Positions 44,186 to 56,756 are shown, counted from the first letter of the stretch. The stretch: DNA of 64,000 nucleotides from Prostheceraeus crozeri (GCA_907163375.1 CAJQUW010014423.1:299897-363896); one strand, 5' to 3'. Notes: generated from the letters alone by a model not told the origin. Translations and numbers: made by a program.

Positions 44186-47100
44186 TTATGTCAATACATC
44201 TCCTGAATGTGGTAGCGTGAGTTTTATTCTTTTGGGTGGAGGTATGTTTGTGTCAGGATGTCCATGTGGAAGAGATGTGTTATGTCCTATCCAACACCTC
44301 TTATCCTCCCATGCTGAAAGCGCTCGTTTCTTGAACGTGTGCGTTTTCACAGTATGAACTTGAGATTTTAAGATTGTCATATTGACAAACGTTATAGTTT
44401 TATTTTTATAGGCCTTCTTATAGGACCGATGTTTCATTTTGTGAACAATGGATTTTGATATACCTTTAGCACGCTCAATACTAAAAGCATGCTTAATACT
44501 ATCTGCACATTCTTTTAATTTCATGGAATACATTTTAGGACGGAGGAGAATCATTTCATCTATTTCCTTTCCTGCTGTTTCATCCTTAAAACAACCAAGT
44601 TTGGCTTTATTCTCTATGGAATAGAGTGGATGAGTGGGATTGTAGTTAGATGTGTCGAAATATTTTTCTAATGACTTACCTACTTCATTAAAATTTAAAT
44701 CTTTTTGAGTGGTAATTCCTTAAAAGAAACTGTCTGTATCACCACCCAGCAAGCGAACCTCTTTTACAAGAGGGCACGGTTTTAATATTTTGTAGAAGAG
44801 TTGATACATTTCAAGCTTGGAATAATCTCAAACGGCTTGCCCAATATAGATGGGTTTGCACAACTCAACTTCTGATTTTATCATTTTAACACCTACAAGA
44901 TCCTCATCGATAATGTCTCTATCAATGAAAAGAGGTGATGAGGTCAATTTGTGATATTTTTGATCATCAATGACTAGTTTGTAGTTCATAGGTTTTCTAA
45001 CATCCTCCATGGTCTTTCCGAAAAGACTGTTATTCTTATATTTATAAAAATCCTTTTCAAAATTATTTTGGGCGAGTGCACGTTTTTGACTGTTACTATC
45101 TATGTAGGGTTTGAGGAAGGCTTTCTGTCTAAATTTGATAATGCGGTGAACTGACTTTAGAAGAATGCCCATTTCTAAATAGAATTTTAGTATGCAGAAG
45201 TGTACGAGATAATTTTTCTTATCATATTGGGTGAGTAAAAGTTTGCGGCATGGTTTGTACCTTGGCTGTCCACACTCTGTTAAGTTATTATGAAATTGTG
45301 ACATGAATGGTGAAAACATATCTTCAGTCACTTCACCAGATTCAGGTGCGAGTGGGAAATCAGCAGTTTTATTTTTGATACCATTTGGAAAAATCAAATC
45401 CACTTCAAAATAATATCCCCAATCACCTTCATCTGGAATCTTCAGTATGTTTGAAGGGTTGGAGTAATACTCAAGCTCATCTTGATTTAACCAACTAAAC
45501 TCGGAATGAGGTAGTGGTTTAGACAGTGAACTGCCATATAAATTATTTTGGTCATGGTACTTTAGGTGGATATGATCATCACCTACTGTTTCAGATTTTA
45601 TATGATGTTTATTTACAAATGTGAGACCACCGCGTATTCCGCGCTCAAATATATTATACATCTCCGGGTCTTGTAAGAGATGAATGGTCTCACCAGTCAT
45701 TTTAAAGGCTGATTTAAAGGACATGGCTGGTAGACTGACAAAGTGGACAGGATCTAATTTGTCTTCTTCTCATGCCACTCGTCGAAATTCCTGAAAGACA
45801 TCAGCCAGCAAAATGACATCTAATTCTAAGTAAGCGATCATATAATCGCCAAACGTTTTACAATCAAATTTTAACCATGCCTCTTGACCACGTTCATAAT
45901 CTTCTACTGGACAATCTTCACCCGTCAAATCGTTTTTGAATTTGTCAATGGAAGGAAGGGTTGTTTCATTTAGTTTAGACATTGAGCTAAAATACGCATA
46001 AGGAAAGACTCCTTTGCGAGTGATTATTTCATCCGTTAAGTTTGGATAGTGTTTCTTCAAAGTTTGACTATGGGGAAGAAACTTCAGATTACGAACGAGA
46101 GAAGCTAGTGACGCTGACATGAATTGGAATGAATCTAAAAATTTTATTTCGAAGAAGACTGTCTTATTTTCTTTAGTTTTATCTACTGATACTTTTGCTG
46201 TCATTGCCATGAATTTTTCTCTCGTTTGCGCTATTACATTAAACTGCCACGATTTCATCTGGCTCAACCCTCCTTTTATGAGCATATGACTGTCATAGCC
46301 CTTAAAGTTATGAAAAATGACGGGTAGTACACGACGTCTCAACCTAAGTGAAAAATTACATTTGGAGCAGAGTGCGTTTCTAAATTTACCAGTGATGTGA
46401 TCATGATCACGCACTTTCTTAATTTTATCGTCATCAAACGTTTTATGACATTTAGGGCACGATGTGCAACTTTCAAATTTTTGTTTGTCTTCATCTGACA
46501 TATGTAGTGACTTACGCTGCAATTGGGAATCATATGATTGTTGAAATTTAGCAGCTTTATCGAGAAATTCTAGAAATTTTGAAATGCAATCTTCACCTTG
46601 CCAAGTATGCATTTTGTTTTGTCTATTCCTAAAGTGGTCATGCCATACTTCATAGCAGGATATGGCTGCTGGCTTGTGGATGATATCATCAATGTAGCAT
46701 TCTATGTCTGCGTAAATGACACACAGGGGACTTAATTCGTCACCATTATCCCTATGTGAAAATATTTGATCTTTGGGCATGCGTTCCATTTGTAATTTAC
46801 CTCGCTTGCACCATTCATAGTGAGTTTCAAATTTATCTTTACTCCAAAAGGAGCGGATGCAGCGGTCGCATACAAAATGTTCACCTCTTTTAGAGTGCCC
46901 CAAGTGAGTGTACAAGCGAGAGATTTTGGGAATACCACAGTAGTGCCATTCCTCGCTATCATCTTGTTTTACTAATAAGAGGTTGACTACACGTTCATAA
47001 CAAGTTGAACGTGAATTATAGCGGGCACCCTTCAACCCCTTCTCCCACACGTGAACTACAATTTTAATCTGATTATGTTTCTCGAACGTTTCTACATCTT

Positions 47101-48022
47101 TGATTTTCATGTTGTCACTATCACAACCTTCAAAGTCTAGTTCATCCTCCCACTGTCTATAGCTATAGGTGCGATCTCGGTGCGCGTTGATATCATTATA
47201 GTGAAGGATGGATAGGACTGCATATTTGAAACACTGTGATTTACAAACGACATTGATGACAGCTTTCTTATTATACAACGTTTTTGGTAGTTTAAATGTG
47301 CCTCGAGCTGCATGACTTTCTAATAGGGAAATTTTGAATATGGCTGAGTCCACACCATCAAAAATGAGAGCGCTGTCGCGTTGATTGAATTTATCTACAT
47401 TTGATTTTAAACATTGAATGTGAAAATTTAGCCAAGACTCGCAGTCTACAACTTCGGTTGCGGAAGAGGAAGGAACATGAAACTGTATTCTGTCCGTCAC
47501 TTGACCCGTTTGAGAATCTATTTTAATGTATTTTAGTTTGAGGTAGATGAGCGCCTTCATTCTAAAATTGTCTAAATTGTTGAAGAGCGCTTCGATAATG
47601 TTAGAATTTTGAAGGAGCCACTCAGGAAAATCTACTATTTGAGTATTGGACTCCATGCAGTAGTCGCGTACTAAATTATTATGTGAAACATTAATGAGGG
47701 AGATGGTAGAGGTACCGTTGGTGTAGTGATCATTTGCATGCGTGTGTTGAAGTCTGTGCGAAGATCGCTGAAAGTGACTATCAAAAGAAAGAGGGCACAA
47801 ATCGCAAGGAAAGGAGATGTCATCGTCAGAATCAACTTCACCTCCGGAGATTGACGCCGCTTTGCGTTGACACACACGTTGTTTGATGTGTCGAAGGAGA
47901 CTGTGCTTCCTTGTAAAAATATGTCCGCAGTCGGCACATTCCCACTCGTTGCCTTGTCGCGAGAGTCCTGAGCTGGAACTCACATCACCTGAAAGAGAAA
48001 TCATTCTATCATCTCTGTTCAA
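44186..48022 (-). pseudogene. Protein-primed DNA polymerase B (Polinton, broken)
   Basis: From the N-terminus it has zinc fingers (WECADCGHIFTRKH, FPCDLCPLSFDSHF), the module seen also at 33.7 kb, and another finger (HFVCDRCIRSFW). The exonuclease motifs are YADIECYID, FHNFKGYD and YLELDVILLADVF. A Cys/His insert typical of Polinton polymerases is present (DHDHITGKFRNALCSKC). The palm motifs are YHDQNNLYGSSLSKPLP, NNSLFGKTM and a GGDTDS-type motif near 44.74 kb. The end has LRPKMYSMK and WIGHNTSLPHGHPD. This is the replicase of the element. Total length, about 1,250 codons, is usual for the family. The copy is broken. Confidence 0.93.
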
Positions 48023-48435
48023 GTCTCAGTGTATTGTTACAACCTACTTTGACTCAACAACTCTAAACTTTCCTCGAGAAGGGAGGGCGTTGGTGATGAA
48101 GTTGATGCCTGAAATTGAGGAAGATGCTATTAGCCACACGTTTGAGGGAGATGAGTGAAGAAATTTTCAACTTACCATTTCAACGAAATCGAGTTTAAGG
48201 TTGATACTTCAACAAGATAGAGACTTCACGAGAGAGCAGTTCACTTGTACGCCTCAAATATAGAATTCGCCAGAGAACACTTCACTTATATGTCACAAAG
48301 ACAGAGTGAAATGACACGAATGTCACTTTACATATATACTTTCATATTCATCATTCATTGGCTGTTCATTCTGATTGGTTGCTTGTTGATACTTAAGAAT
48401 TAGAAAACATTTCAAAGTTATTATTCACAGTCAAC
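48023..48435. promoter_or_regulatory. Divergent promoter region, polymerase and next gene
   Basis: About 410 bp separate the leftward polymerase ATG (48,022) from the rightward gene at 48,436. It is AT-rich, with a TATATA near 48,340 on the plus side. Donor- or acceptor-like sites occur but are not convincing. Confidence 0.35.
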
Positions 48436-48882
48436 ATGACAAGCCCTCCGACAACACCAAACACAAAATTCTCTTCTCCATGCTCAACACCAAAGGCGCT
48501 CGTTGCACCAAACGCTCCAACGAAGGGGAAGGTAGAGAAGGTGTACCGACTGGACAATATCAGAAAGTTGTCATTACCAGCGGACGACGAAGAGAGTGTA
48601 TGTGAGAAGGAGTGTCCCGACTTAACAGGCGTGAGGTGGAAGTATCTCCAGTACGATACTGACGATGTGATGGAGATCACCAGCACCAAATTCCTCAACC
48701 AATTATGGGAGTGGTACACCCCTAACTCCCAGCCACGAACTATGGCGGAGTGGGAGTATATCGACAAAGTGAGGCTCGCAGTGGAAGAACGATTAAAACA
48801 AGTGAACTGTTTTTGTTATCTATGTGAAGCCAGACTCTGGGACGATATTGACGATGAAGACCTTTTGAAATACATGCCATAA
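48436..48882 (+). CDS. Unknown Polinton accessory protein, 148 residues
   Basis: The protein starts MTSPPTTPNTKFSSP, a Ser/Thr/Pro-rich stretch of about 35 residues with TP and SP sites. It continues into an acidic, Trp-rich domain (VRWKYLQYDTDDVM, LWEWYTPNS) and ends with a CFCYLC pair and an acidic tail DDIDDEDLLKYMP. An AATAAA lies just behind the stop at about 48,881-48,890. Codon use is GC-richer than in the capsid genes. I know no relative. TP/SP sites suggest phosphorylation by host proline-directed kinases (inference). Confidence 0.5.
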   Translation: MTSPPTTPNTKFSSPCSTPKALVAPNAPTKGKVEKVYRLDNIRKLSLPADDEESVCEKECPDLTGVRWKYLQYDTDDVMEITSTKFLNQLWEWYTPNSQPRTMAEWEYIDKVRLAVEERLKQVNCFCYLCEARLWDDIDDEDLLKYMP

Positions 48883-48934
48883 TAAATTTTTATTTCGTAT
48901 TATCTTTGCTTTCATACTGACTTACTTGAAAGGG

Positions 48935-49343
48935 GCTTCAGTGGATGATTTAACCATGTATACTTTTTCATTTGGAAATAGTAGCACGCTTAGTCTAACT
49001 TGTAAATCTTAAAACATTTCATATGGGCGATGATGATAGTTGAAATAGTGTCAAATAAAATTAAGATAGCTTACACTTCTGATACAGGGATAGCAATCGA
49101 CTGCGATCCATGTGTAAAGAGCTTGTTAGACTACGGATGGGCTTAAGTGGATGATTTAACCATGTATACTTTTTCATTTGGAAATAGTAGCACGCTTAGT
49201 CTAACTTGTAAATCTTAAAACATTTCATATGGGCGATGATGGTAGATGAAATAGTGTCAAATAAAATTAAGATAGCTTACACTTCTGATACAGGGATAGC
49301 AATCGACTGCGATCCATGTGTAAAGAGCTTGTTAGACTACGGA
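48935..49343 (+). repeat. Tandem duplication, 206-bp unit (Polinton)
   Basis: The unit starting GGGCTTCAGTGGATGATTT-like sequence at 48,935 repeats with a 206-bp period at about 49,140 and is nearly identical. Each copy holds an open plus-strand phrase IVSNKIKIAYTSDTGIAIDC. The words GGGATAGCAATCGACTGC from it recur alone at about 50,190, joined to the 140-bp module. Confidence 0.85.
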
Positions 49344-49681
49344 AGAGAGAAGTGTGTTATGTTGCGTGTGGCGCGTGAGTGTCCTCCCATTTCATTCCAT
49401 TCATCAATTCGTCTCATTGATAGAGCCAGGTAGAACTCATGGTTCTCATAACGTATGCAATGGAAAGTTTTAGGCAACCTTTGACAGTTGGCTAAATGTC
49501 GCCCTGACGCGAATGCATACTACGTTGAGACAGAGGCAATCACTTGCAAACATGACGCAGAGAGGTTAAACAAGATTGACCATTGCCGAATGTCCCTTGC
49601 GGTATACATAGCTACGGGTTTCACCGCCGCCCTTTACAGGAACGCCCGTCGAAAGGAAGTATTACACCGAACTTCATTTGC

Positions 49682-49821
49682 AACGTTCAAGTTGACTGAT
49701 AGCAGATTCAACTTAATGATAGTATTCGCCAGTCCGAAGACTGCCCAGGGCAAACCGCGAGGAGGTTCTATCAAATCTTGCCCCATGGTGGCCCTTAAGA
49801 GAGCCGATGGTTCGTTCTCGG
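49682..49821. repeat. 140-bp module, copy 1
   Basis: It starts ACGTTCAAGTTGACTGATAG and ends GGTTCGTTCTCGGG. Near-identical copies lie at 50,211 and 50,688. This copy is immediately downstream (leftward) of the gene at 49,830-50,096. Both strands are open across it in at least two copies, so I cannot tell which, if either, is coding. Confidence 0.9.
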
Positions 49822-49829
49822 GGTGTGAA

Positions 49830-50096
49830 TTAAGTTGAATATTGGCTGGAATAGTCAATGGGTATGACGGTTAGGTTGTCATAGACCCTATACCGCCTAG
49901 GTCGTGCTGGTGCATCTGGCACCTTTCGGATGCGAGTGGTATTCGGAGTCCACACCCCATCCGTCCAAACGATCTTCTTGATCTTCCCCTCCTTATCATC
50001 CTCTTCATCCCACTCGTCGAGGATGATGAACTCGGGAATGGCGTTGTCTTCATCGATGAAGACGGGAATGCTGTTAGCAGGAGACGTTGCTTCCAT
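49830..50096 (-). CDS. Small acidic Polinton protein, unknown
   Basis: The 88-residue protein starts MEATSPANSIPVFIDEDNAI, has an acidic stretch DEWDEEDDKEGK and ends IPIDYSSQYST. A TATA box (50,138-50,144) lies 42 bp ahead of the ATG, which supports a real leftward gene. It is one of three leftward genes each followed by a copy of the 140-bp module. No family is recognised. Confidence 0.5.
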   Translation of the reverse strand: MEATSPANSIPVFIDEDNAIPEFIILDEWDEEDDKEGKIKKIVWTDGVWTPNTTRIRKVPDAPARPRRYRVYDNLTVIPIDYSSQYST

Positions 50097-50137
50097 CGTG
50101 ACTTGAAATTGAATGAGAAGCGCTACAATCTTCTGGC

Positions 50138-50144
50138 TTATATA
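50138..50144 (-). promoter_or_regulatory. TATA box ahead of small acidic gene
   Basis: TATATAA on the minus strand, 42 bp before the ATG at 50,096. Confidence 0.6.
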
Positions 50145-50210
50145 GGGTTTTCAACAATGAATTGCTCAACAGCGAATCAGAATGCTTCAGGGATAGCAAT
50201 CGACTGCATA

Positions 50211-50350
50211 ACGTTCAAGTTGACTGATAGCAGATTCAACTTAATGATAGTATTCGCCAGTCCGAAGACTGCCCAGGGCAAACCGCGAGGAGGTTCTATC
50301 AAATCTTGCCCCATGGTGGCCCTTAAGAGAGCCGATGGTTCGTTCTCGGG
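50211..50350. repeat. 140-bp module, copy 2
   Basis: It is nearly identical to copy 1 and lies between the stop of the gene at 50,363-50,629 and the TATA box of the next leftward gene. Its left edge is fused to an 18-bp piece of the 206-bp unit. Confidence 0.9.
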
Positions 50351-50362
50351 AGTAACGTCATC

Positions 50363-50629
50363 TTACACCCTACCAATTCTGCTGAGAGAGTCTTTGACTC
50401 TCTCTTTGGTAGCAGTGTCGACTTCCACACTAATTGGCACATGGCTAAAAAGTGGAATGTAGCGCCATTCCGTTGGATTGACAACAGTTGCTGTCATCGG
50501 ATTGCCAATCCGAGCAAGATTATTGCGGACTCTGTCTTGCTCCTCTAGCCTGACAAACTCCTCAAATAAATTTCGCGGCCTTAACTGCGGTCCGCGAGGA
50601 GAGCTGACTTGACTGTTCGGCGTCTGCAT
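50363..50629 (-). CDS. Small Polinton protein, unknown
   Basis: The 88-residue protein starts MQTPNSQVSSPRGPQLRPRN, has a charged helix FEEFVRLEEQDRVRNNLAR and ends in a Lys/Arg/Glu-mixed helix. A TATA box at 50,663-50,669 stands 34 bp ahead of the ATG. It has the same size as the neighbouring leftward gene, but I see no sequence similarity between the two. Function is unknown. Confidence 0.5.
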   Translation of the reverse strand: MQTPNSQVSSPRGPQLRPRNLFEEFVRLEEQDRVRNNLARIGNPMTATVVNPTEWRYIPLFSHVPISVEVDTATKERVKDSLSRIGRV

Positions 50630-50662
50630 GATTGAAATGAAATGAAATGAGAGGCAGTGGTT

Positions 50663-50669
50663 TATATAC
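50663..50669 (-). promoter_or_regulatory. TATA box ahead of second small gene
   Basis: TATATAA on the minus strand, 34 bp before the ATG at 50,629, directly beside the 140-bp module copy 3. Confidence 0.6.
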
Positions 50670-50687
50670 CCCTCTAACGCGACGCAA

Positions 50688-50826
50688 CGTTCAAGTTGAC
50701 TGATAGCAGATTCAACTTAATGATAGTATTCGCCAGTCCGAAGACTGCCCAGGGCAAACCGCGTGGAGGTTCTATCATGTCTTGCCCCTAGGTGGCCCTT
50801 AAGAGAGCCGATGGTTCGTTCTCGGG
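50688..50826. repeat. 140-bp module, copy 3
   Basis: It is a slightly more divergent copy of the module. It lies downstream (leftward) of the coiled-coil gene and just upstream of the TATA box of the next gene. Confidence 0.9.
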
Positions 50827-50925
50827 AGTGAATTGATGGGGTGGTGAAGGCGGGCAAAGATCTGCAATGAAAGTGATATGTATTAGAATAGGATATACTA
50901 TCTTATTTACTTTTCACTTACCAAG

Positions 50926-51946
50926 TTAGCCATCCTTAGGTAGTCTCGCGGGCTTCCGAATAGAAAATTTGTGGAGATGGCCGCGCATTCTCAAGCTGGC
51001 ATGGAGACATTTTTTGGTTGGATGGCCGTTGTAACATATGATGGAGTCATCTAAATTCTGGTTTACAAGAACTTGACCGTCCAAATGATTATCCCGTATA
51101 GGGATGTGAAACGCAAACAACCTATCCTCATTCACACGATTCCACTCATCCCTCATGCGCTCCAACTTCTCATACGCCTGCCTCTCATCACCCCGCCGAG
51201 CCACAGTCCTCTCCAACTCAACATTCCTCGCTCTCAACGCACTCATCTCCTTCATCATCTCCTCAAACTTCGCTTCTGCATCTCTCATTCTTCTCTCCGC
51301 AGCACTCGCCCTCTTCTCACAGTCATCATTCTTCTCTTCCAACTCTCGCGTCTTATTCTTCAAATCAGTCACACTACGCCTCATTCGAATATTCTCATCC
51401 GCTACCTCCTTCGACTTCAGATCCTTCTTTTTCAACTCATCCAACTCCTTCACAACTTCATCCTTCACCTTCTTCAAACTCTCATACTTATTCACCAACA
51501 AATCATGCGCCATCTGCTGCGATACATGCCTCTTCTCTTCATCCTTCAACCACCTCGCCGACTGCATACGAATCCCACCTCTCTTCACTTTTGGGGAAGA
51601 TGAGCTCTTCGGGGGGTCGGTGATGACAATGTTTGACACCTCCGACGACGAAGAGCTCAACTTCCTCACACGCTCCCTATCTAAATCCACATCATCCTCA
51701 TCATCACTCTCAAGCACTCTCTTTCGCCCAATCTCAGCCTCCAACGACGCAACTGCTCTCGCCAACTCATCATTCTCAACAACATTATCAACAACATTCT
51801 CAACCTTACCCTCTCGCTCTATCGCCAACATTCGCTTCCTCTCTTCAACAATCAACTGCGTGAATCGCAAGTCATTCACCAAACCTCCACTACAGTCAGC
51901 ATGCACTCTGTAAAAACGCGCCTCATCCTCATCACCCTTCAACACT
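50926..51946 (-). pseudogene. Coiled-coil protein region (Polinton, cut by nested element)
   Basis: The leftward frame encodes about 340 residues. An acidic/serine part (ESDDEDDVDLDRER, LSSSSSEV) and a long Glu/Lys/Arg heptad-like coiled coil (roughly residues 135-265, for example LDELKKKDLKSKEVADEN) are followed by a Cys/His-containing end. The nested element at 51,947-57,799 lies at its 5' side. Base composition is clearly more GC-rich on the third positions than in the capsid genes, so its history may differ. A donor-like GTAAGT occurs just beyond the stop. The role is unknown; scaffold or DNA-partition functions would fit a coiled coil. Confidence 0.5.
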
Positions 51947-53034
51947 CCCCAAGTAACACAGATACGTTGGTACTACGTTGGACCTTCATTGGCCATTTAC
52001 AATGGTCAAAAGTTGGAAATGATACAGCGGGCCTACATTGGTTCTATGAAGGCAATCCAACCTAGAACCGGTCTTGAACCAACGTAATCCAACATATTTT
52101 CGTGCGATAGCCATCCAAGCGCCACTCTAGCCATCCTTATGCCAACAAACGCCAATTTAATCCCACTTTATTGCCTCTTTAAGCCGACGTAACCTTCAGC
52201 TGCCGCCGATAGCTTATATTGGTCAACCTAATCCCACCGTAGCCTCCCATTAGCAAACATTGGTCGACTTAATGTACGATCAAACGCGATTTTCACTTTT
52301 CGCACTCGATCGAACACAAATTAGCGTGATTGTCAATACATCGCTCTTGATCGAGAGCGAAGAAGCGTGATTACATTAAATTTCGAACTCGATTGAGGGC
52401 GTAGTTCTAATATTGCGGCGATATCTGACTCGTTCTGTTCTTACATTGTTACTCTTTGATGTGTCCGGCTAGATTCAACTGTTGCATGAGTATGAAAACA
52501 TATGAACAGTTATTCCATTTATGAAAAATGCTGTCTTTACCTGTTAATTGAGTTATCGAGAATGAGCACGACTTTGACACATTTGCGAAGCATTTCAACA
52601 ATAATAAATTCGAAAAATTTGTAATATTTAGTATTCATGTAGTATTGCTTCATAAGTGTTTCCAAGATTTTTTAAACATATGATTGTACATGATGTTTCG
52701 TCCATACGTCAAAGTCGCGCTGCTCGAAAACTCCATGCATAGACAAGAACAGCATTTCCGGAAACAATCTGTTCATGCATTTTCCCTATCAAGTAGAAGC
52801 TGAATTAACCGTGCGAATACATACCGATGAGCAACAATGCAAGAATAAAGCGAGTCTGTTATCACTGAAAAATCAGGAACATACTTGATGAATGATATCG
52901 AGTGTGTCAGTAGGCTTAAATTCACTCGAATTTCAGTGTCTCCTTACCTTGTCATACCGCTGGCCTACTTCGAACTCATAAAATCTTCTACGAGAAACAG
53001 TTGTCCTATGCAGCAAGCATTTGGATGTTGGTGA

Positions 53035-53681
53035 AATTGAATCATGAGCGCAGTGCTTCATCATCTACAAAGTAAACCCATAGATGTGTACTTTAAAAAT
53101 ATCTCAATTTCTCCAATTCGTAATCCCGATTCTTGTCTTACCGGAATGTGTTGGAACTCCTGATGCTGTAGCCAATTCAGATGATTATGCCAAATAATTC
53201 AAATATTTCGTGAAAATGATGCGCAATATAGCAAACACTTCACCATAATCACTTATAGCTCTGAATTTTGGCAAAAGTGACTGAAAACTAATTAGAAACA
53301 TTAGATACAAGGACATAATAACAAGCAAATAAGATGTTGATGAGTAAGAATTGAATCATGAGCGCAGTGCTTCATCATCTACAAAGTAAACCCATAGATG
53401 TGTACTTTAAAAATATCTCAATTTCTCCAATTCGTAATCCCGATTCTTGTCTTACCGGAATGTGTTGGAACTCCTGATGCTGTAGCCAATTCAGATGATT
53501 ATGCCAAATAATTCAAATATTTCGTGAAAATGATGAGCAATATAGCAAACACTTCACCATTATCACTTATAGCTCTGAATTTTAGCAAAATTGACTGAAA
53601 ACTAATTAGAAACATTAGATACAAGGACATAACAACAAAGAAATAAGATGTTGATGAGTAAGAATTGAATCATGAGCGCAG
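53035..53681. repeat. 314-bp tandem duplication
   Basis: The unit starting AATTGAATCATGAGCGCAG at 53,035 recurs at 53,349. A third partial start lies at 53,663, exactly 314 bp apart each time. The two full copies differ at only a handful of positions. It lies inside the nested element. Confidence 0.9.
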
Positions 53682-56600
53682 GGAATTGAATTACAACACG
53701 AAGATATAATTAAGATGCAAACATAGTTTTGGTTAGGTATTCACAAAAGCACTGAGTGCTGAAACCACGTCGAGCAGTCTGTATAATATTTAAGTGACCA
53801 ATAAAGTTTCGGCTAAAAGAAAAAATATGTGCTATTTTAGGATCGCATGTATATGGAATGCACTGTATCATATTCATCAAAATTTTGGCGAGATACAAAC
53901 CTGACTGTAAACATACAAGAAAATGCACATTATGTGCACAAATTTATACGCACATTACTAGCGTGATGAAAAATGAAACGAGGGAATGATTTATAATTCA
54001 TAATGGACTAATATTCCGGAAGCAGAAACGATTTAAGCGATTTGAACTTAGTCTCACATGTAGCCCATACATTGAACAAGTTGCTACGCCGCTTGTCTCA
54101 CGTGCCATGTCTTACTCGAAGACATGTCTGCATGAGCATAAGGTCCCCTAACGTCATACTCATTTGTAGGAATTCAAGACGGCATTATCTGTGTATTGCA
54201 TGGGTATATATTTACTCTTACTCAAAGGACATCAAACGTAGACAATGAAATACACAGACAATATTGTCTGAAATTTCTGCGTAAATAAACGTCGTTTGGG
54301 GTCATTGTCCGGTCCATACCGATATGGTCTCGGCTTTCGAGTAAGGCATGGCACTCAAGACAAGCCGCGCAATTTGCTCAGAATTTCAGCAACACGAGTT
54401 TCTGAGGCAGCAGCAAATGTTTGGACTTGCTCAAGAACAGGCATGAAATTAGTGGTTGTTAAGGTAGATGCCGTCAATCATGAAGAATTGCACAAATGAA
54501 ATCATGAAACCCACACGTATAGACTCTGATGTGGATGTTTTAAAAAAACTGAGTGAATAAAGGGATCAAGAGTCTAGTAGATGCAGACGTCGTTAAGGCA
54601 AGGATTTTTGACGATAGCAGCGGCAACGAGGACAATGGATCTCTTGAGCGAATGAAAAAATACGACTGATGTGACAAGAGTAATCTCTCAAGTTCAGGGC
54701 ATTTGCAATGTGAATCATAAAAACGTGCTTCTGTTCATTTAAGAATAAAATTTGAATCAAACTGAAATCACTTTCATTTTCATAAGCAATCCAAAAGGAA
54801 AGACATTAGTGGGTAGTTTCTACGCGATTACTTTTGGGAGACCGTAATAAACAGTGTCATACTAATTAAATGAGGTGTAGTTAAATATTTCTGCCGTCCG
54901 ATAATATTGGAAACATTTATTGACTTATTAGGCAGACGAATTCCTGACGAATCATTCGAGCAGTCTGATTGGATATTTAACGTGTGCTACGATTAAAAGA
55001 GTAATTCAAAAATTGATGAATATTAGTAACTTCACCATTGTAAGAGCATCGTTTATTTCTCTGTGGTCTGGCTCGATCAGTGCCGGCGAACTGAATTTGC
55101 TCTCAACAATTGCATTCAACGTGAGGCAGCTTGCCCGAAGCCGGTCCAAAATAGGCCTTGAAAACAGGAAACTGAGCTAAATGGGCTGAATCTTGGATAA
55201 AATCTACCTGAAGCCGGTATAAATCCCGGTCTGAAGTTCGATCTAGGCCGGCCGCGGAGCCCGACCGACACCAACATCCCGGCCGGTTTCCATGTCAGAG
55301 TCGAATCATCGACCATCGTGTAATTTCTTAAGTATGATGGCAATTTTCTTCAACAATGCAACGCTGCTTGTCACTTTAATCGGAAATGCATGGAACATTT
55401 TCGAAGGGAATCAATGCCGCAACTAGGCCTTGAACCCATCAAAAAATTTACTGGCCATCGAAAAAATATCGCAAGGCATAGCAACAGATGGTCTCAACTT
55501 TCCTAATGATGTGGTATCATGACGAAGAAATCAAGGAAACATACACATGTGGAAAAGAATTCACATTGTGATCGAATCAAAAGGAGAATGGACAAAGAAT
55601 CTGCGTAATTCAACCTGTTGGTGATACACAGTATTGCACTCACTTTCTCTATGAAGCATTGCAAATTGCTGTCGCGATAGTCAAGAAAATCATGATCGAA
55701 ACAAGATAAGGCCGATTGATAAAGTAACAAAAATAGAGAATGGAAACAAAAAATGCAATGACATTAGATGCATAGCTGCCAACAGAAGAAAGTCGTTTTG
55801 TCGGAAATTTTTTAAACATCAAAAGATCGAATGGCCGGATAATAAAATCTCCAAAATTATGTTAAACGACAGAGTCACGATACAACCAATATCTGAGAGG
55901 CATTGTAGACAATTATCAGGTTGAATCAGCTTGAAGCACGTAACATTAACGATTTCACCGAATTTATAGAGAGCAAGCCGTCCGTGTGCGTGGATGAAAA
56001 ATAGTCGACTTTTCAGACCCTTTTTTGGCGAATTTCAGCCAGATGGCGGAAGATTGGCAGCTGACTATGACATATAGCTATGTGTAGGCGTATACTAGAA
56101 CTTAATAGAAATAATGCTACACACTAGAAGTAACACTACACAAAATAAATAACTACTCTTTTTCTACATTTCTACATAGTAGTGGAATACTACACTTATG
56201 CCACAATCTACAGATGATCAATTTCTACCAATACTGAACCTATTGACCAAGGGACGTACTAATGCTGCAGGTGGTCAGCCATCAGCAGGTGCTCATCTAG
56301 TTCGTTTCGACCTTAACCTAAACACTCTAACCCTGACGAGCGGGGTCTCACACACATTGCGACTGACAACATGCTCAACTGGCAGTGATATATTCGGAAA
56401 GACATGCCAACATGTTGATAAAACATCATGGAAATGCTGCGTTTCCAAGATATGCGCTGATCCTGTCTCTTCATTCATCCCATCTGTAAATGCTTCATAA
56501 TATCAGTGATTCCCGAATGAAAACGAATTCTGCACATCCTAAATTCCCAAATATAGGTAACGGCACATCATGTGTTAACAATTCACACATACGCATATAA

Positions 56601-56756
56601 GTACGATTACCTCCTGCAAAAGTGAGGATGTTCCATTCACCTTAACTTGTTTTTGTATGTGTGTGCATCGTAAGAATTGCATGTGTAAGAATCGTAGTCT
56701 GAGAATTAACAACAACGAGATTAAATACACGATAGATCAGATTGCCATTCAAAAGA

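Noticed and set aside
51073-51913. Long plus-strand frames rich in Leu, Ser, Ile and His (176 and 252 residues)
   Set aside because: They are antisense shadows of the leftward coiled-coil gene; their composition follows from Glu/Lys/Arg codons read backwards.
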